From Rhizobium sp. 32-5/1 (lineage in GTDB: Bacteria; Pseudomonadota; Alphaproteobacteria; Rhizobiales; Rhizobiaceae), in assembly GCF_029537235.1 (NCBI RefSeq), contig NZ_CP120638.1, positions 682,001 to 746,000 on the forward strand: a stretch of DNA of 64,000 bases. The letters run 5' to 3'. Each line of letters begins with the position of its first letter. Within the stretch, counting starts at the first letter, position 1. Shown one piece after another: positions 10,161-19,471 of the stretch. Position numbers and translations under genes: made by a program. A model generated the notes under the pieces. It worked only from the letters and a program-made list of their open reading frames with translations, was not told where the DNA came from and searched no databases.

Positions 10161-10806
10161 CGTCTGCTTCGGCAAAAAGCGCGTCGTCGCCTTTATCTCC
10201 GGCGGCGGCTCGAACATGCTGGCGCTGGCACGCGCAACGCAGGCTGCCGACTATCCGGCGGATATCGTTGCGGTATTTTCCGACAAGGCTGATGCCGGCG
10301 GGCTTGCCAAGGCGGAAGCTCTGGGCATCCCCACATTCGCCTTTCAGCGCAAGGATTATGCCAGCAAGGACGCGCATGAAGCTGCCATTCTTGCCGAACT
10401 CGACCGCCTCTCGCCGGATATTCTCTGCCTCGCCGGCTATATGCGGCTTCTGAGCAGCACCTTCATCAATCGCTACGAAGGCCGCATCCTCAACATACAC
10501 CCGTCCCTGCTGCCGCTGTTTCCCGGTCTGCACACACATCAACGCGCAATTGATGCCGGCATGACCGAAGCCGGATGCACCGTGCATTTCGTTACCGAAG
10601 GCATGGATGAAGGGCCTGTCGTTTTGCAGGGCACTGTGCCTGTGCTGAGCGACGATACGGCGGAAACGCTGGCCGCCCGGGTGCTGCGCGTGGAGCACCT
10701 TCTCTATCCGCAGGCCCTTCGGCAGGTTGCGCAGGGTAAGGTCAGGATGCAGGATGTAGCTACGGTTCGCTCTGCTGCCAGGGCACTGAATACAAGAACA
10801 CCCTAA
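10157..10806 (+). CDS. purN: Phosphoribosylglycinamide formyltransferase (frame broken near start)
   Basis: Transfers a formyl group from 10-formyl-THF to GAR, step 3 of purine synthesis. The start ATG overlaps the purM stop. After seven codons the frame is lost at the A5 run 10174-10178. Adding one A restores [21 protein letters not shown] and then a normal protein of about 216 residues. The conserved active-site blocks are present downstream: [23 protein letters not shown] and the C-terminal DEGPVV with its aspartate. A real mutation would make the cell a purine auxotroph unless PurT is present, so a base-calling error is more likely. Confidence 0.9.
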
Positions 10807-10924
10807 AGTGGCAGAAAAAACAGGGTAAATACCGAAAATATACTGAAAATTTACCATACCCGACGAAATTGGATGAAACATTTCATCTCCGGCACTGCTG
10901 CGTGCCCATCTTCGGGAATTGGTC

Positions 10925-11871
10925 ATGAAGCTTCTCTCCAGCCTTCTCGCGGGCGCTGCGATCCTCTGCACCAACACGGCACAGGCCGGTGACTTCTATA
11001 GCCCCGTGACCGAGGGACCGGTATCGATGACCTTCGATGTCGGACTTGCCAATATCTATGCCGAAGAGAGTGTCTTTAACGGCGGCAGCACGATCAGCCG
11101 GCTCGATTGGGAATCCAAGGGCGTCACGCTTCTGCGCGGTTCGCTCAGCATCGAGGTGGCTCCCGACTGGACCGTCCGCGCGGAAGGCAAGACCGGCATG
11201 GACGGTGATGGATACATGACGGACTACGACTGGATCGCTCCCCATGCGACCGGACAATCGGACAACGACTGGAGCCACCGCTCCCTCCACGACGACACCC
11301 GCCTGGACCACTACTATAGCGGCAGCCTGGAACTAAACCGCACATTCGTCAATGACAATGGTCGCTTCGCCAGCCTTGGTCTTGGCGGACGCTACAGCGA
11401 AGTGCAATGGTCCGGCTATGGCGGATCCTACATCTACAGCACGAATGACTTGCGCGACACGATCGGCGACTTCAACGATGGCGAAAAAGTCATAACCTAC
11501 CGCCAGAAAATGCCGGTCGCCTATGCCAATGTCCGGGGGTCGCAGACCTTGGAGACTGGACGCTCTCAGGTGGTCTGGAAGCTGGCGCCCTGATCCGTGC
11601 GAAGGCACCGGACGATCACTGGTTGCGCGACCTGCGCTTTACCGACAGTTTTGATCTCGCCGCCGTCTACGGTGCCAATGCCGCTATTGCCTACAACCTG
11701 ACGCCAAATATCTCGCTCTACGCCAACGGCGCTTTCGAGATGACCGACTTCGGCACCGGCGACACGCACATCCGCAACACCACGACCGGCGCGTCAGCCG
11801 AGTTCCAGGATACCGCGGGCGCAAAATTCTCCACCGCCTCGGTCAGCCTTGGCTTGAAGGGGAAGTTTTAG
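10925..11871 (+). CDS. Omptin-family outer membrane protease (frame broken)
   Basis: A signal peptide (MKLLSSLLAGAAILCTNTAQA) precedes a ten-strand-barrel protease like OmpT, Pla and SopA. The omptin catalytic residues are recognisable: TDYDW for the Asp83/Asp85 pair, and PDDH for the Asp210/His212 pair. The family hallmark GGSYIYS is present. The frame breaks at the G5 run 11535-11539. One extra G joins MPVAYANV to GDWTLSGGLEAGA and gives about 315 residues ending in the typical aromatic GKF. ATG 10925 is preferred, with GGGA upstream. Omptins cleave cationic peptides and surface proteins and are usually LPS-dependent; the substrate here is unknown. Confidence 0.85.
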
Positions 11872-11985
11872 ATAGCCTTTTGACCACAACCGACCTCGAG
11901 TTGGTCAAGTCTGAGCATAAAGGTCATAGATCGGACCGGGCGACTGCCGAAGAACCGGCGGTCGTAGGGATAGCTCTTGCGGTCG

Positions 11986-12470
11986 TTATCCATCGTCTTC
12001 GATTTCGCTGGCGTATACTAAGCCTCTTGCGACAAACGTGAAGAAGTCCTCGGAATCAATTTCGAATGTCGGACCAGCCATATCGAGACAGAAAACGCCG
12101 TCGCCGAGGGAGGGGCAAAGGCAATATCGCCAAGAGGCAGCAGAGTCTGCAACCATATCGCATCGGCGGGAATTCGATCCCGTTTCGGCTCCTTGCCTGA
12201 AAACCATTTGGACAACTTTTGGTAAGGCACACCGTTGTAAATCTGGAACGACTGATTCTGTTCGACTGACGCTGCCGGCTCAGGCTCGTAGATGTAAGAG
12301 CCAGTCTTTGTCGATCCTGTGCCGACAGCACGAATGAACGCGAGATACTGTTTTGAAATCCCAGGGTATTGCGCAGCAATGCTTTTTAAGACGTCATCAG
12401 CGACCGGTGTTAGCGTGGATAGTTCGCCTTCGCGGTCAAGCTCAAGCAACTCTGTGATTGTCATTCCCAT
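11986..12470 (-). CDS. SMI1/KNR4-like protein (frame broken)
   Basis: A small cytosolic protein of about 161 residues after repair of one base at the G4 run 12112-12115; with an extra base the reading joins DIAFAP to SLGDGVFCLDM. The order of features (helical N-terminus, then a phenylalanine-rich core, then L-P-L-G-D followed by D-G-V-F-C-L-D) resembles the SMI1/KNR4 (SUKH) fold. Bacterial members often act as immunity proteins to polymorphic toxins. No toxin gene lies next to it, so that role is only a family possibility. The neighbours are the omptin gene (convergent) and the NUDIX gene. Confidence 0.5.
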
Positions 12471-12509
12471 AAATTCAATCCCTGCTTGTAACTGATACTC
12501 ACAGCCGAT

Positions 12510-13109
12510 TCAGCAAATCGCAAGAACATGCCGGTGGAGCATCGCCCATTGCAGAAGCATGATCGTCTTTGCATCGCAGATTTCGCCGCTGCCGATCATG
12601 TCCATGGCATCGACCAGCGAGACTTCCATCACCTCGATATCCTCATCCTCGTGGGCGGCGCCACCACCCTCCTCAACGCGCTGCGTCGCATCGATGATCG
12701 CGGCGAAGAAGTGGATGGTTTCGGTGACGGCGCCTGGGCTCATGAAAGCCTGGAAGAGCGGCCGGACGTCCGTCACCAAATAGCCCGTCTCCTCCATGAC
12801 CTCGCGGCGGATGGCTTCGGCCGGATGGTCGCCATCGAGAAGGCCGGCGGGGGTTTCCAGAAGCCAGCCGGAATGACCGTTCAGATGCGTCGGCATGCGG
12901 AACTGGCGCACCAGGATGACGCTTTCGCGCTTCGGATCGTAGAGCAGGATGGTCGCGCCATTGCCGCGGTCATAGACTTCGCGCTTCAGCTTCTTCGTCA
13001 CGCCGTTCGAGTCGGTATAGTTGAAGGTGACGTTGCGCAGGTGGTACCAGTTCTTCGAAAGGGTCTCATCCTTGAGGATCTCGACCTTGGCATCTTGGAA
13101 TTTCGTCAT
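12510..13109 (-). CDS. nudK: NUDIX hydrolase, NudK-like (GDP-mannose pyrophosphatase type)
   Basis: A 199-residue protein. The Nudix helix REVMEETG is visible at about residues 103-110, preceded by a glycine-rich loop LLDGDHPAEAI, and the sequence VRQFRMP before it is typical of the ADP-ribose/GDP-mannose clade. The C-terminal half shows MSPGAVTETIHFFAA and EDEDIEV, as in NudK. The expected reaction is hydrolysis of nucleotide sugars to sugar phosphate plus NMP. ATG 13109 is chosen because longer in-frame starts run back into the upstream oxidoreductase gene, whose stop is 3 bp away. The exact substrate is not determined by sequence. Confidence 0.82.
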   Translation of the reverse strand: MTKFQDAKVEILKDETLSKNWYHLRNVTFNYTDSNGVTKKLKREVYDRGNGATILLYDPKRESVILVRQFRMPTHLNGHSGWLLETPAGLLDGDHPAEAIRREVMEETGYLVTDVRPLFQAFMSPGAVTETIHFFAAIIDATQRVEEGGGAAHEDEDIEVMEVSLVDAMDMIGSGEICDAKTIMLLQWAMLHRHVLAIC

Positions 13110-13111
13110 TC

Positions 13112-15243
13112 TCAATCCTTGCGCAGCCAGACGCGGTTGTCGTGAAAGGCCGCCCCGCCATAGGGGGCGGCGGCATCGGCGCCGGTGAGCACGTTGATGC
13201 CCTCGCCGTCCAGATGGGCATCGTTCGGCCAAAGCCCCTCGGCGATCACCACGCCGCGCCGCGTGCCGCCGCCGATCGTGGCATGCAGTCGGATTTCGCC
13301 GCGCAGGTTGCCGATCCGCACGACGTCACCGTCCGTGATCCCCAGCACTGCCGCGTCCTCGGCATTCAGCATCAGTTCCGGTCGGCCTTCCTTGATCACG
13401 GAGGACGGGGTTTCAGCGAAGGTCGAGTTCAGGAAGGAGCGCGCCGGCGAAGTTGCCAGCCGGAACGGATGGACCGCATCCGCGACCTCGATCAGATCGA
13501 CATGATCGGGAAATTCCGGCAGATCGCCGTAAGGCCCTGCGCCCCCATCGATTTCGGCGGCCGGTTGGGCGCCGGCGTGCCGGTCCAGTCGGCCTTGAAG
13601 CGGAATTTTCCGTCCGGGTGACCGAAGCCGTGGACGAAATGCGCCGTCTCGAAATCCGGCTGCACGTCCAGCCACTTGTCCTGTTTCAGCTGGTCGTAGC
13701 CGATGCCGTAATGAACGAGAATATGGTCGATATGCTCTCGCTCGCGGAGCCCGAAGCCGGGCCTGTCGGAGACACCGAGCCGCTTGGCCAGTTCCTCGAT
13801 GACGAAGAGATTGCTGCGCACCGTCGATGGCGGCTCGACGACTTTGGGGCCGAGCAGGATGTGCTGGTGGCCGCCGCCACGGTAGAGATCGTCATGTTCG
13901 AGGAACATGGTGGCCGGCAGCACGATATCGGCGAGCTTGGCCGTATCGGTCATGAAATGCTCGTGCACGGCGACGAAGAGGTCGTCGCGCAGGAAGCCCT
14001 GCTTCACCAGCCGTTGTTCGGGCGTCACATTGACCGGATTGGTGTTCTGGATAATCATCGCCGTTACGGGACCGCGGTGCCGCAGCGCATCCGCATCTCC
14101 CGTCAGCACACGGCCGATCTGCGACTGGTCGAGCATTCGGATTTCAGGGTCGAGCATCGCCGTGCCGACAAGTTCGCGCTTGTCGAACTTGAAGATGTCA
14201 TTATTCGAATGGAAGGCGCCGCCACCCTCGTGTTTCCAACTGCCGAGCACGGTCGGGATCGAGGCCGCCGCATGGATGGCGACAGCGCCGTTGCGCTGGC
14301 GGGTAAAGCCATAGCCAAGCCGGAAGTATGTTTTCGGCGTCGTGCCGACGAGCTTTGCAAAGGCTTCGATCTCTTCGACCGGCAGGCCTGTGATATCCGA
14401 CGCCCAGTCCGGCCTGCGCGTCTTCAGATGCGCTTCAAGTCCCGCCGGATCATCGGCAAACTTCTCCATATAGGTCCGGTCGGCGTAACCGTCGCGAAAG
14501 GCGATGTGCATGACGGCGCAGGCAAGTGCCGCATCCGTTCCCGGCTTCAGGATCAGGCCCATGTCGGCCTGCTTGATCGTCGGGTTGTCGTAGATGTCGA
14601 TGACGACGATCTTCGCCCCGCGCTCCTTGCGTGCCTTGACCGCATGGGTCATGACGTTGACCTGCGTCGAAACCGCGTTCGTGCCCCAGATCACCACGCA
14701 ATCGGACTTCGCCATCTCGCGCGGATCGGGGCCGCGCAGGGCGCCAGTCGCCATCGACATGCCGGTCCAGGCCATGTTGGTGCAGATCGAACCGAAGAAG
14801 CCGGAATAGCGCTTGGCATGCCTGAGCCGCTCGATCGAATCGCGCTGCACCTGCCCCATCGTGCCGGCATAGAAATAGGGCCAGACCGCTTCAGAGCCAT
14901 GTTGCTGCTCGGCCTTGATGAAAGCATCCGCGATCTCGTCGAGCGCTGCTTCCCAAGAAACCTCCTGCCAGCCGCCCTCGCCCTTGCGACCGACGCGCCG
15001 TCGCGGCACCATCAGCCGCCCGGGGTGATAGATCCGCTCGGAATAGCGCGCCACCTTGGCGCAGATGACGCCGGCAGTATAGGTGTTGGCGCTCGCACCG
15101 CGCACCCGCCCGATCCGTCCGTCCGGCTGGATATCCACCTCCAGCGCGCAGGCGGAGGGACAGTCATGCGGACAGACCGTATGGCCAATGGATTTTTCTG
15201 CTAGGATGGGGCTCGCAACGTTCATGGCTTTTCTATATTGCAT
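13112..15243 (-). CDS. Molybdopterin-dependent oxidoreductase (frame broken)
   Basis: About 710 residues after restoring one base in the C5 run 13542-13546. The N-terminus carries a four-cysteine [4Fe-4S] motif (HTVCPHDCPSACALE then GVICAK), followed by MGQVQRDS, NMAWTGMS and VIWGTNAVSTQ blocks typical of the bis-MGD DMSO-reductase superfamily (formate dehydrogenase/nitrate reductase relatives). The C-terminal molydopterin dinucleotide-binding domain (LMLNAEDAAVLGI, GDVVRIGNLRGE) lies after the break. No Tat signal is seen, so it should be cytoplasmic. The electron acceptor and substrate are unknown, and no partner subunit lies next to it. GAGAGG 8 bases upstream supports ATG 15243; ATG 15225 is the alternative. 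Confidence 0.85.
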
Positions 15244-15311
15244 CGCGAAAGCCTCTCAAAGAGCCATTCTCCACCCATCTCAACAATTCATCGGGACGAT
15301 CAGCAGCTGTC

Positions 15312-16193
15312 ATGAATTATCGTCACGCCTATCATGCCGGCAATTTTGCCGATGTCCTGAAACATGCCGTGCTTGCGCGGCTGATCACCTATCTGAAGCA
15401 GAAAGACAAGGCGTTCCGGGTGCTCGACACCCATGCCGGGATCGGCCTCTACGATCTCACCAGCGAGGAAGCCCAGAAGACCGGTGAGTGGCGCGACGGG
15501 ATCGGCAAGCTTTTGGCAGAGCCCCTGCCCGCCAAGGTCGCCGCCGTGCTTGAGCCCTATCTCCAAGCTGTGCGCGATCTCAATTCGGAAGCGGACGGCA
15601 CTGTCACGCTCTATCCCGGCTCGCCGAAACTGACGCGCATGCTGATGCGACCGCAGGACCGCCTCTCGGCGATGGAACTGCACCCGGACGATTACGAGAC
15701 GCTGCACCGCCTGTTCGACGGCGATTTCCAGAGCCGCATCACCGAGCTGGATGGATGGCTGGCGCTCGGAGCGCATCTGCCGCCCAAGGAAAAGCGCGGC
15801 CTCGTGCTTGTCGATCCGCCCTTCGAGATCGATGGCGAGTACGAGCGGATGGTGGAGGGGCTGGGCAAAGCCTATCGTCGCTTTTCCGGCGGCACCTTCT
15901 GTCTCTGGTATCCGCTGAAGCAGGGTGCGCCGATTGCCGCCTTTCATGAGGCGCTAAAGGCGCTGGAAATACCAAAGATGCTCTGCGCCGAGCTTTCGGT
16001 GCGCAGCGAGCGCGACACGACCGGACTTTCCGGCTCCGGCCTGATCATCGTCAACCCACCCTTCACGCTGAAGAGCGAACTCGACACCATCCTGCCCTTC
16101 CTGAAAGACCGCCTGAAACTTGATCGCCATGCCTCCTCCCGGGCCTTCTGGCTGCGCGGCGAGGAAAGCATCGATCGCTCCGAATGGGAGTGA
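15312..16193 (+). CDS. rlmJ: 23S rRNA (adenine2030-N6)-methyltransferase
   Basis: A 293-residue SAM-dependent methyltransferase. The N-terminal NYRHAYHAGNFADVLKH is the family signature, and the catalytic N6-adenine motif appears as LVDPPFE (D-P-P-F). LDTHAGIGLYDL forms the SAM-binding loop. RlmJ modifies A2030 of 23S rRNA during assembly. It is slightly longer than the about 280 residues of E. coli RlmJ, and the last 25 residues are poorly conserved. It is divergent from the molybdopterin oxidoreductase, with 68 bp between them. Confidence 0.92.
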   Translation: MNYRHAYHAGNFADVLKHAVLARLITYLKQKDKAFRVLDTHAGIGLYDLTSEEAQKTGEWRDGIGKLLAEPLPAKVAAVLEPYLQAVRDLNSEADGTVTLYPGSPKLTRMLMRPQDRLSAMELHPDDYETLHRLFDGDFQSRITELDGWLALGAHLPPKEKRGLVLVDPPFEIDGEYERMVEGLGKAYRRFSGGTFCLWYPLKQGAPIAAFHEALKALEIPKMLCAELSVRSERDTTGLSGSGLIIVNPPFTLKSELDTILPFLKDRLKLDRHASSRAFWLRGEESIDRSEWE

Positions 16194-16236
16194 TATCAAG
16201 CCTGCCACCAACACTTTGCAGGCTCCGGAGATGACC

Positions 16237-16986
16237 ATGTTTCGATCTTTCCAACGCGTGTTGCTTATTTTCCCCGCACTGCTGCTTTGCGCCTGCGACA
16301 ATGGCCCGACGGCCAAGCAAGCTTCAGAGCAGGTGCAGCGGCAGCAACCAGCTGAAAAGAAGGCCGTGGAGCCGCAACACAAGGCACAGCGTGCCCGGGT
16401 CGCCGTGCCGATCGGCACGGGCTTTGACTACTACGTTCTTTCCCTTTCCTGGTCGCCGACCTGGTGTGCGGGCAACGACGTTTCGGGGCGAACGGAGCAG
16501 TGCGCGGCGGATGCCAGCCACGGCTTTATCGTGCATGGCCTCTGGCCGCAGAACGAAACCGGATTTCCCGAATATTGCCGCACCAGCGAATCGGACCGTA
16601 TCCCCGAACGGCTCGGGCGGACCCTTTTCGACATTATGCCGTCGATGGGCCTGATCGGCCATGAGTGGCGCAAGCATGGCAGTTGTTCAGGGCTCACCCA
16701 GAAGGACTATTTCGCGGTGGTACGCGCCGCGTGGGACAGGCTGGAAATTCCACCGGCGCTGAAATCGATCGTCAGGCCGAAGGAGGCGGCAACAGACGAC
16801 ATCGAGACCGCCTTCCTTGCCGCCAATCCGGGACTTGCGAAAAATGCCATTGCCATCACCTGCGAGGCGCGCTTTCTTGAGGAGGTTCGCATCTGCTACA
16901 ACAAGGATCTCAGCTTCCGTTCGTGCCCTGCTGTCGATGCACGCAGTTGCCGAAGCAAAAGCGTCACCCTGCCACCGATACCCTGA
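16237..16986 (+). CDS. Ribonuclease T2 family lipoprotein
   Basis: A 249-residue secreted RNase. Both conserved active-site segments are intact: CAS I FIVHGLWPQ and CAS II GHEWRKHGSC, with the two catalytic histidines, glutamate and lysine. These enzymes cut RNA through a 2',3'-cyclic phosphate. The N-terminus (MFRSFQRVLLIFPALLLCAC) ends in L-C-A-C, a plausible lipobox, and is followed by a charged glutamine-rich linker, so it may be a lipoprotein rather than a soluble periplasmic enzyme. ATG 16237 is preferred because GGAG lies 8 bases upstream; ATG 16231 directly abuts that site. Confidence 0.88.
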   Translation: MFRSFQRVLLIFPALLLCACDNGPTAKQASEQVQRQQPAEKKAVEPQHKAQRARVAVPIGTGFDYYVLSLSWSPTWCAGNDVSGRTEQCAADASHGFIVHGLWPQNETGFPEYCRTSESDRIPERLGRTLFDIMPSMGLIGHEWRKHGSCSGLTQKDYFAVVRAAWDRLEIPPALKSIVRPKEAATDDIETAFLAANPGLAKNAIAITCEARFLEEVRICYNKDLSFRSCPAVDARSCRSKSVTLPPIP

Positions 16987-17032
16987 ACAGGACCATTCCA
17001 CGCCAAAACCTTAGAAGCCAGAAAGACTCGCG

Positions 17033-17623
17033 ATGAAAATCCTCTATTCGCCCGCCTCGCCCTATTCCAACAAGGTGCGCATGGCCGCGCACTACGCGGG
17101 GCTTTCCGCCGAAAGCGTGCTCACCGACACCAATGCCAATCCGCCGTCGCTGATCGCCAGCAATCCGCTCGGCAAGATCCCGACGCTGGTGACCGATGAC
17201 GGGAAGTCGATCTATGACAGCCGGGCGATCCTGCATTTCGTCGATCGCGAGACCAAGGGCAAGCTCTACCCGCGCAATCCGGCCAAGCGCACCGAGGTGG
17301 AAATTCTGGAAGCGCTCTGCGACGGCATCTGCGACAGCCTTCTCGCCATCGTCTACGAAAAGCGGTTTCATCCGCCGGAAAAGGTGCACCAGCCCTGGAT
17401 CGACCGGCAATGGGAAAAGGTGGTGCGCGGCCTGGATTATCTCAACGCCAACCTGCCGAAGACCGCGGCCAAGCTGCATGCCGGTCACTTCGCGCTGGCC
17501 GCCATGCTGACCTATCTGGAACTGCGCTTCACCGGTGAATGGCAGAAAGGTCGGCTAAAGCTGAAGAACTGGCCGCAGAAATTCCAGAAGGCGTTTCCGG
17601 ACCATGTGAAATTCCGGACGTAA
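17033..17623 (+). CDS. Glutathione S-transferase family protein
   Basis: 196 residues with an N-terminal thioredoxin-like domain (ILYSPASPYSNKVRMAAHYAGL, then NPLGKIPTLVTDDG with the cis-proline, then IYDSRAILHFVD with the glutathione-binding serine) and an all-helical C-terminal domain from about residue 85. Family members conjugate or reduce with glutathione in the cytosol; the substrate cannot be predicted. The serine pair at SPYSN could supply the catalytic hydroxyl. It ends just before a strong terminator hairpin shared with the convergent outer membrane protein gene. Confidence 0.88.
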   Translation: MKILYSPASPYSNKVRMAAHYAGLSAESVLTDTNANPPSLIASNPLGKIPTLVTDDGKSIYDSRAILHFVDRETKGKLYPRNPAKRTEVEILEALCDGICDSLLAIVYEKRFHPPEKVHQPWIDRQWEKVVRGLDYLNANLPKTAAKLHAGHFALAAMLTYLELRFTGEWQKGRLKLKNWPQKFQKAFPDHVKFRT

Positions 17624-17650
17624 ACTATTTGTAGTGTTCCAAAGGCAGCA

Positions 17651-17676
17651 AAAAGGCCGGATCGCTCCGGCCTTTT
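17651..17676. terminator. Bidirectional terminator between GST and outer membrane protein genes
   Basis: Perfect inverted repeat: AAAAGGCCGGA, loop TCGC, then TCCGGCCTTTT. The T-run on the plus strand and the A-run (T-run on the other strand) let it serve both convergent genes. Confidence 0.85.
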
Positions 17677-17699
17677 CACATTCATCAATCGGTCGATGA

Positions 17700-18338
17700 T
17701 CAGAACTTGACGCCCATACCGACGCGGACGCTGTGTTCGTCGTAACCCGACGAAACCGTGCCGCCGCCGACGTTGAAGTTCTTCGAGTTGTAGTCGCTGT
17801 AGCGATATTCGACGCGAGCCGTGACATTGTCCGTGACGAGCGCTTCGGCACCGGCACCGGCCGTCCAGCCGAGAAGGGTGTTCTTGTCGGACGAACCGCC
17901 CTGCGTGGCCTTGACGTTCGATGCAGCAACACCGGCCGTACCGTAAACGAGGACAGGGTTCAGGTCGTAGCCGACGCGACCGCGGATCGAGCCGTTAACG
18001 CCCTGTTCCATGTTCACCGTGCCGTTGTTTACGTCATTGTCGCCATAGTTCACGTCAGCTTCGGCACCGTAGACGATCGAGCCGCTCTGCATGTTGTAAC
18101 CACCATAGAGACCACCGCCGGAGCCGGCCGCACTACGGTCGCCCGTCGCATTGAACTTGCCATGGGCCCAGTTCGCCGTGCCACCGACATAGGCGCCGGA
18201 CCAATCCTTGACAGCCGGCTCGCTGTATTCAGCAGCCGGAGCAGCCGGGACTTCGTCGATGGCGTCAGCAGCCTGAGCTGCCGAGAAAGCGATGAACGAT
18301 ACGGCAGAAGCCATGAGAGTGGTGATAATGGTACGCAT
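17700..18338 (-). CDS. RopB/Omp25-like outer membrane beta-barrel protein
   Basis: 212 residues with a signal peptide cleaved after about AAQAAD, then a proline/alanine/glutamate-rich spacer and a barrel starting at WSGAYVGGTANW. The tandem amphipathic strands and terminal GVKF aromatic end are typical of the Omp25/RopB family abundant in Rhizobiales (Pfam OMP_b-brl type). Y-G-A-E-A-D-V-N-Y and V-E-Y-R-Y-S-D-Y are conserved barrel blocks. Function is structural, in envelope stability. AAGGAG lies 6 bases before the ATG, and a hairpin lies in the leader just upstream. Confidence 0.85.
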   Translation of the reverse strand: MRTIITTLMASAVSFIAFSAAQAADAIDEVPAAPAAEYSEPAVKDWSGAYVGGTANWAHGKFNATGDRSAAGSGGGLYGGYNMQSGSIVYGAEADVNYGDNDVNNGTVNMEQGVNGSIRGRVGYDLNPVLVYGTAGVAASNVKATQGGSSDKNTLLGWTAGAGAEALVTDNVTARVEYRYSDYNSKNFNVGGGTVSSGYDEHSVRVGMGVKF

Positions 18339-18692
18339 ACTATTCTCCTTATCAAACCGATGCCCCTGGCCCTCGTGGCCTGATCTGGTGCATCGGACAA
18401 ATTCTAGTTAACCCCGCCCGGTTGAGGTGAAATTGGCCTTCAATTGAGGATTCACAAGAGCCGAAATGTGAAATTTTAGTGGCACGGGCATGGCTGAAAT
18501 AGGATGTTGCTTGAGCGCCACAGGCATTTCGTTAACTATAAAATAAGGTTAGTGAAAACTATACTAATTCCAGTGGAAACAATTCAATTCCGACACTTCC
18601 CGTTAAATTTTCCGAAAGGAATCGACGAGAGCGGTTTCGCATTGCACATCCGGCCCTGTATCCTTGCCGTAGAAGGTGGCGACTCGGAAAGT
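18339..18692. other. 354-bp intergenic region between divergent genes
   Basis: This region separates the outer membrane protein gene (minus) from the SDR gene (plus). It holds the leader stem-loop described separately and an AT-rich stretch near 18530-18570 (GTTAACTATAAAATAAGG and following). That stretch is likely to contain promoter elements, but I cannot place a -35/-10 pair with good spacing. No further gene is seen. Confidence 0.4.
18357..18396 (-). promoter_or_regulatory. Stem-loop in the 5' leader of the outer membrane protein gene
   Basis: A 7-bp stem, CCGATGC with GCATCGG, closes a 26-base region that contains a smaller GGCC/GGCC hairpin. On the minus strand it would lie about 19-58 bases before the start codon, near the AAGGAG site. 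It could stabilise the transcript or be a target for post-transcriptional control; this is inference. Confidence 0.4.
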
Positions 18693-19471
18693 ATGGAAAA
18701 AATCCTTTGAAGACGCAGTTGAAAACAGCGCTGGTCACCGGCGGGGCCATCCGCATCGGCCGGGCAATCGTCGAGGATCTGGCAGCACACGGCTTTGCCG
18801 TGGCGATCCACGCCAACACCTCTGTTGATGAGGCCGAGGCGCTGGCCAGCGCCATTCGTGCACAAGGCGGTCGGGCGTCCGTGGTGCAGGCGGACCTGAC
18901 GGAAACCGGAGCTGTGGGCGGCCTGATGGACGAGGTCAACGCAGCCATCGGCCCGGTCGGGATTCTGGTCAACAATGCGTCGCTGTTCAAGAAGGACAGC
19001 CTTGATCAACTGGACGAAGGTGTCTGGGATCGGCATTTCGCGCTGCATGTGAAGGCGCCGTCTATGCTGGCGCGCGATTTCGCCAGGCAATTGCCGGCGG
19101 CCCATGCGGGCCTGATCGTCAATGTCATCGACCAACGGGTCTGGGCTCCAAATCCGCGATTTTATTCCTATATGTTGTCCAAGTCCGCGCTTTGGACGGC
19201 GACGCAGACGATGGCGCAGGCACTGGCTCCCGATATCCGCGTCAACGGCATCGGCCCTGGGCCGACCGTGCCCAACGAGCGCCAGAACATCGAGGATTTT
19301 CGCAAACAGGTGGATGCGCTGATCCTGAGGGCTGGTCCGGAATTTGGGGAATTCGGCCGCACCATCCGGTTTCTGTTCGACACACCGTCGATAACCGGGC
19401 AAATGATCGCCCTTGACGGCGGCCAGCATCTGGCGTGGGAAACGCCGGATATTTTGGAGATTGTGGAATGA
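18693..19471 (+). CDS. SDR family oxidoreductase, FolM/pteridine reductase-like
   Basis: A short-chain dehydrogenase/reductase of about 259 residues. The N-terminal [15 protein letters not shown] is the nucleotide-binding TGxxxxIG motif with the arginine pattern of pteridine reductases (FolM/PTR1-like). The catalytic Y-x-x-x-K is YMLSK, after NVIDQRVW. FolM reduces dihydromonapterin or dihydrofolate; the exact activity is inferred. The likely ATG at 18693 is followed by the A6 run 18697-18702. One more A puts it in frame ([10 protein letters not shown]). Without that the frame must start at TTG 18707. The stop overlaps the uvrC start. Confidence 0.8.

Noticed and set aside
13453..15204. A 583-codon open frame antisense to the molybdopterin oxidoreductase
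   Set aside because: Low-complexity arginine/aspartate-rich translation typical of an antisense shadow in GC-rich DNA.
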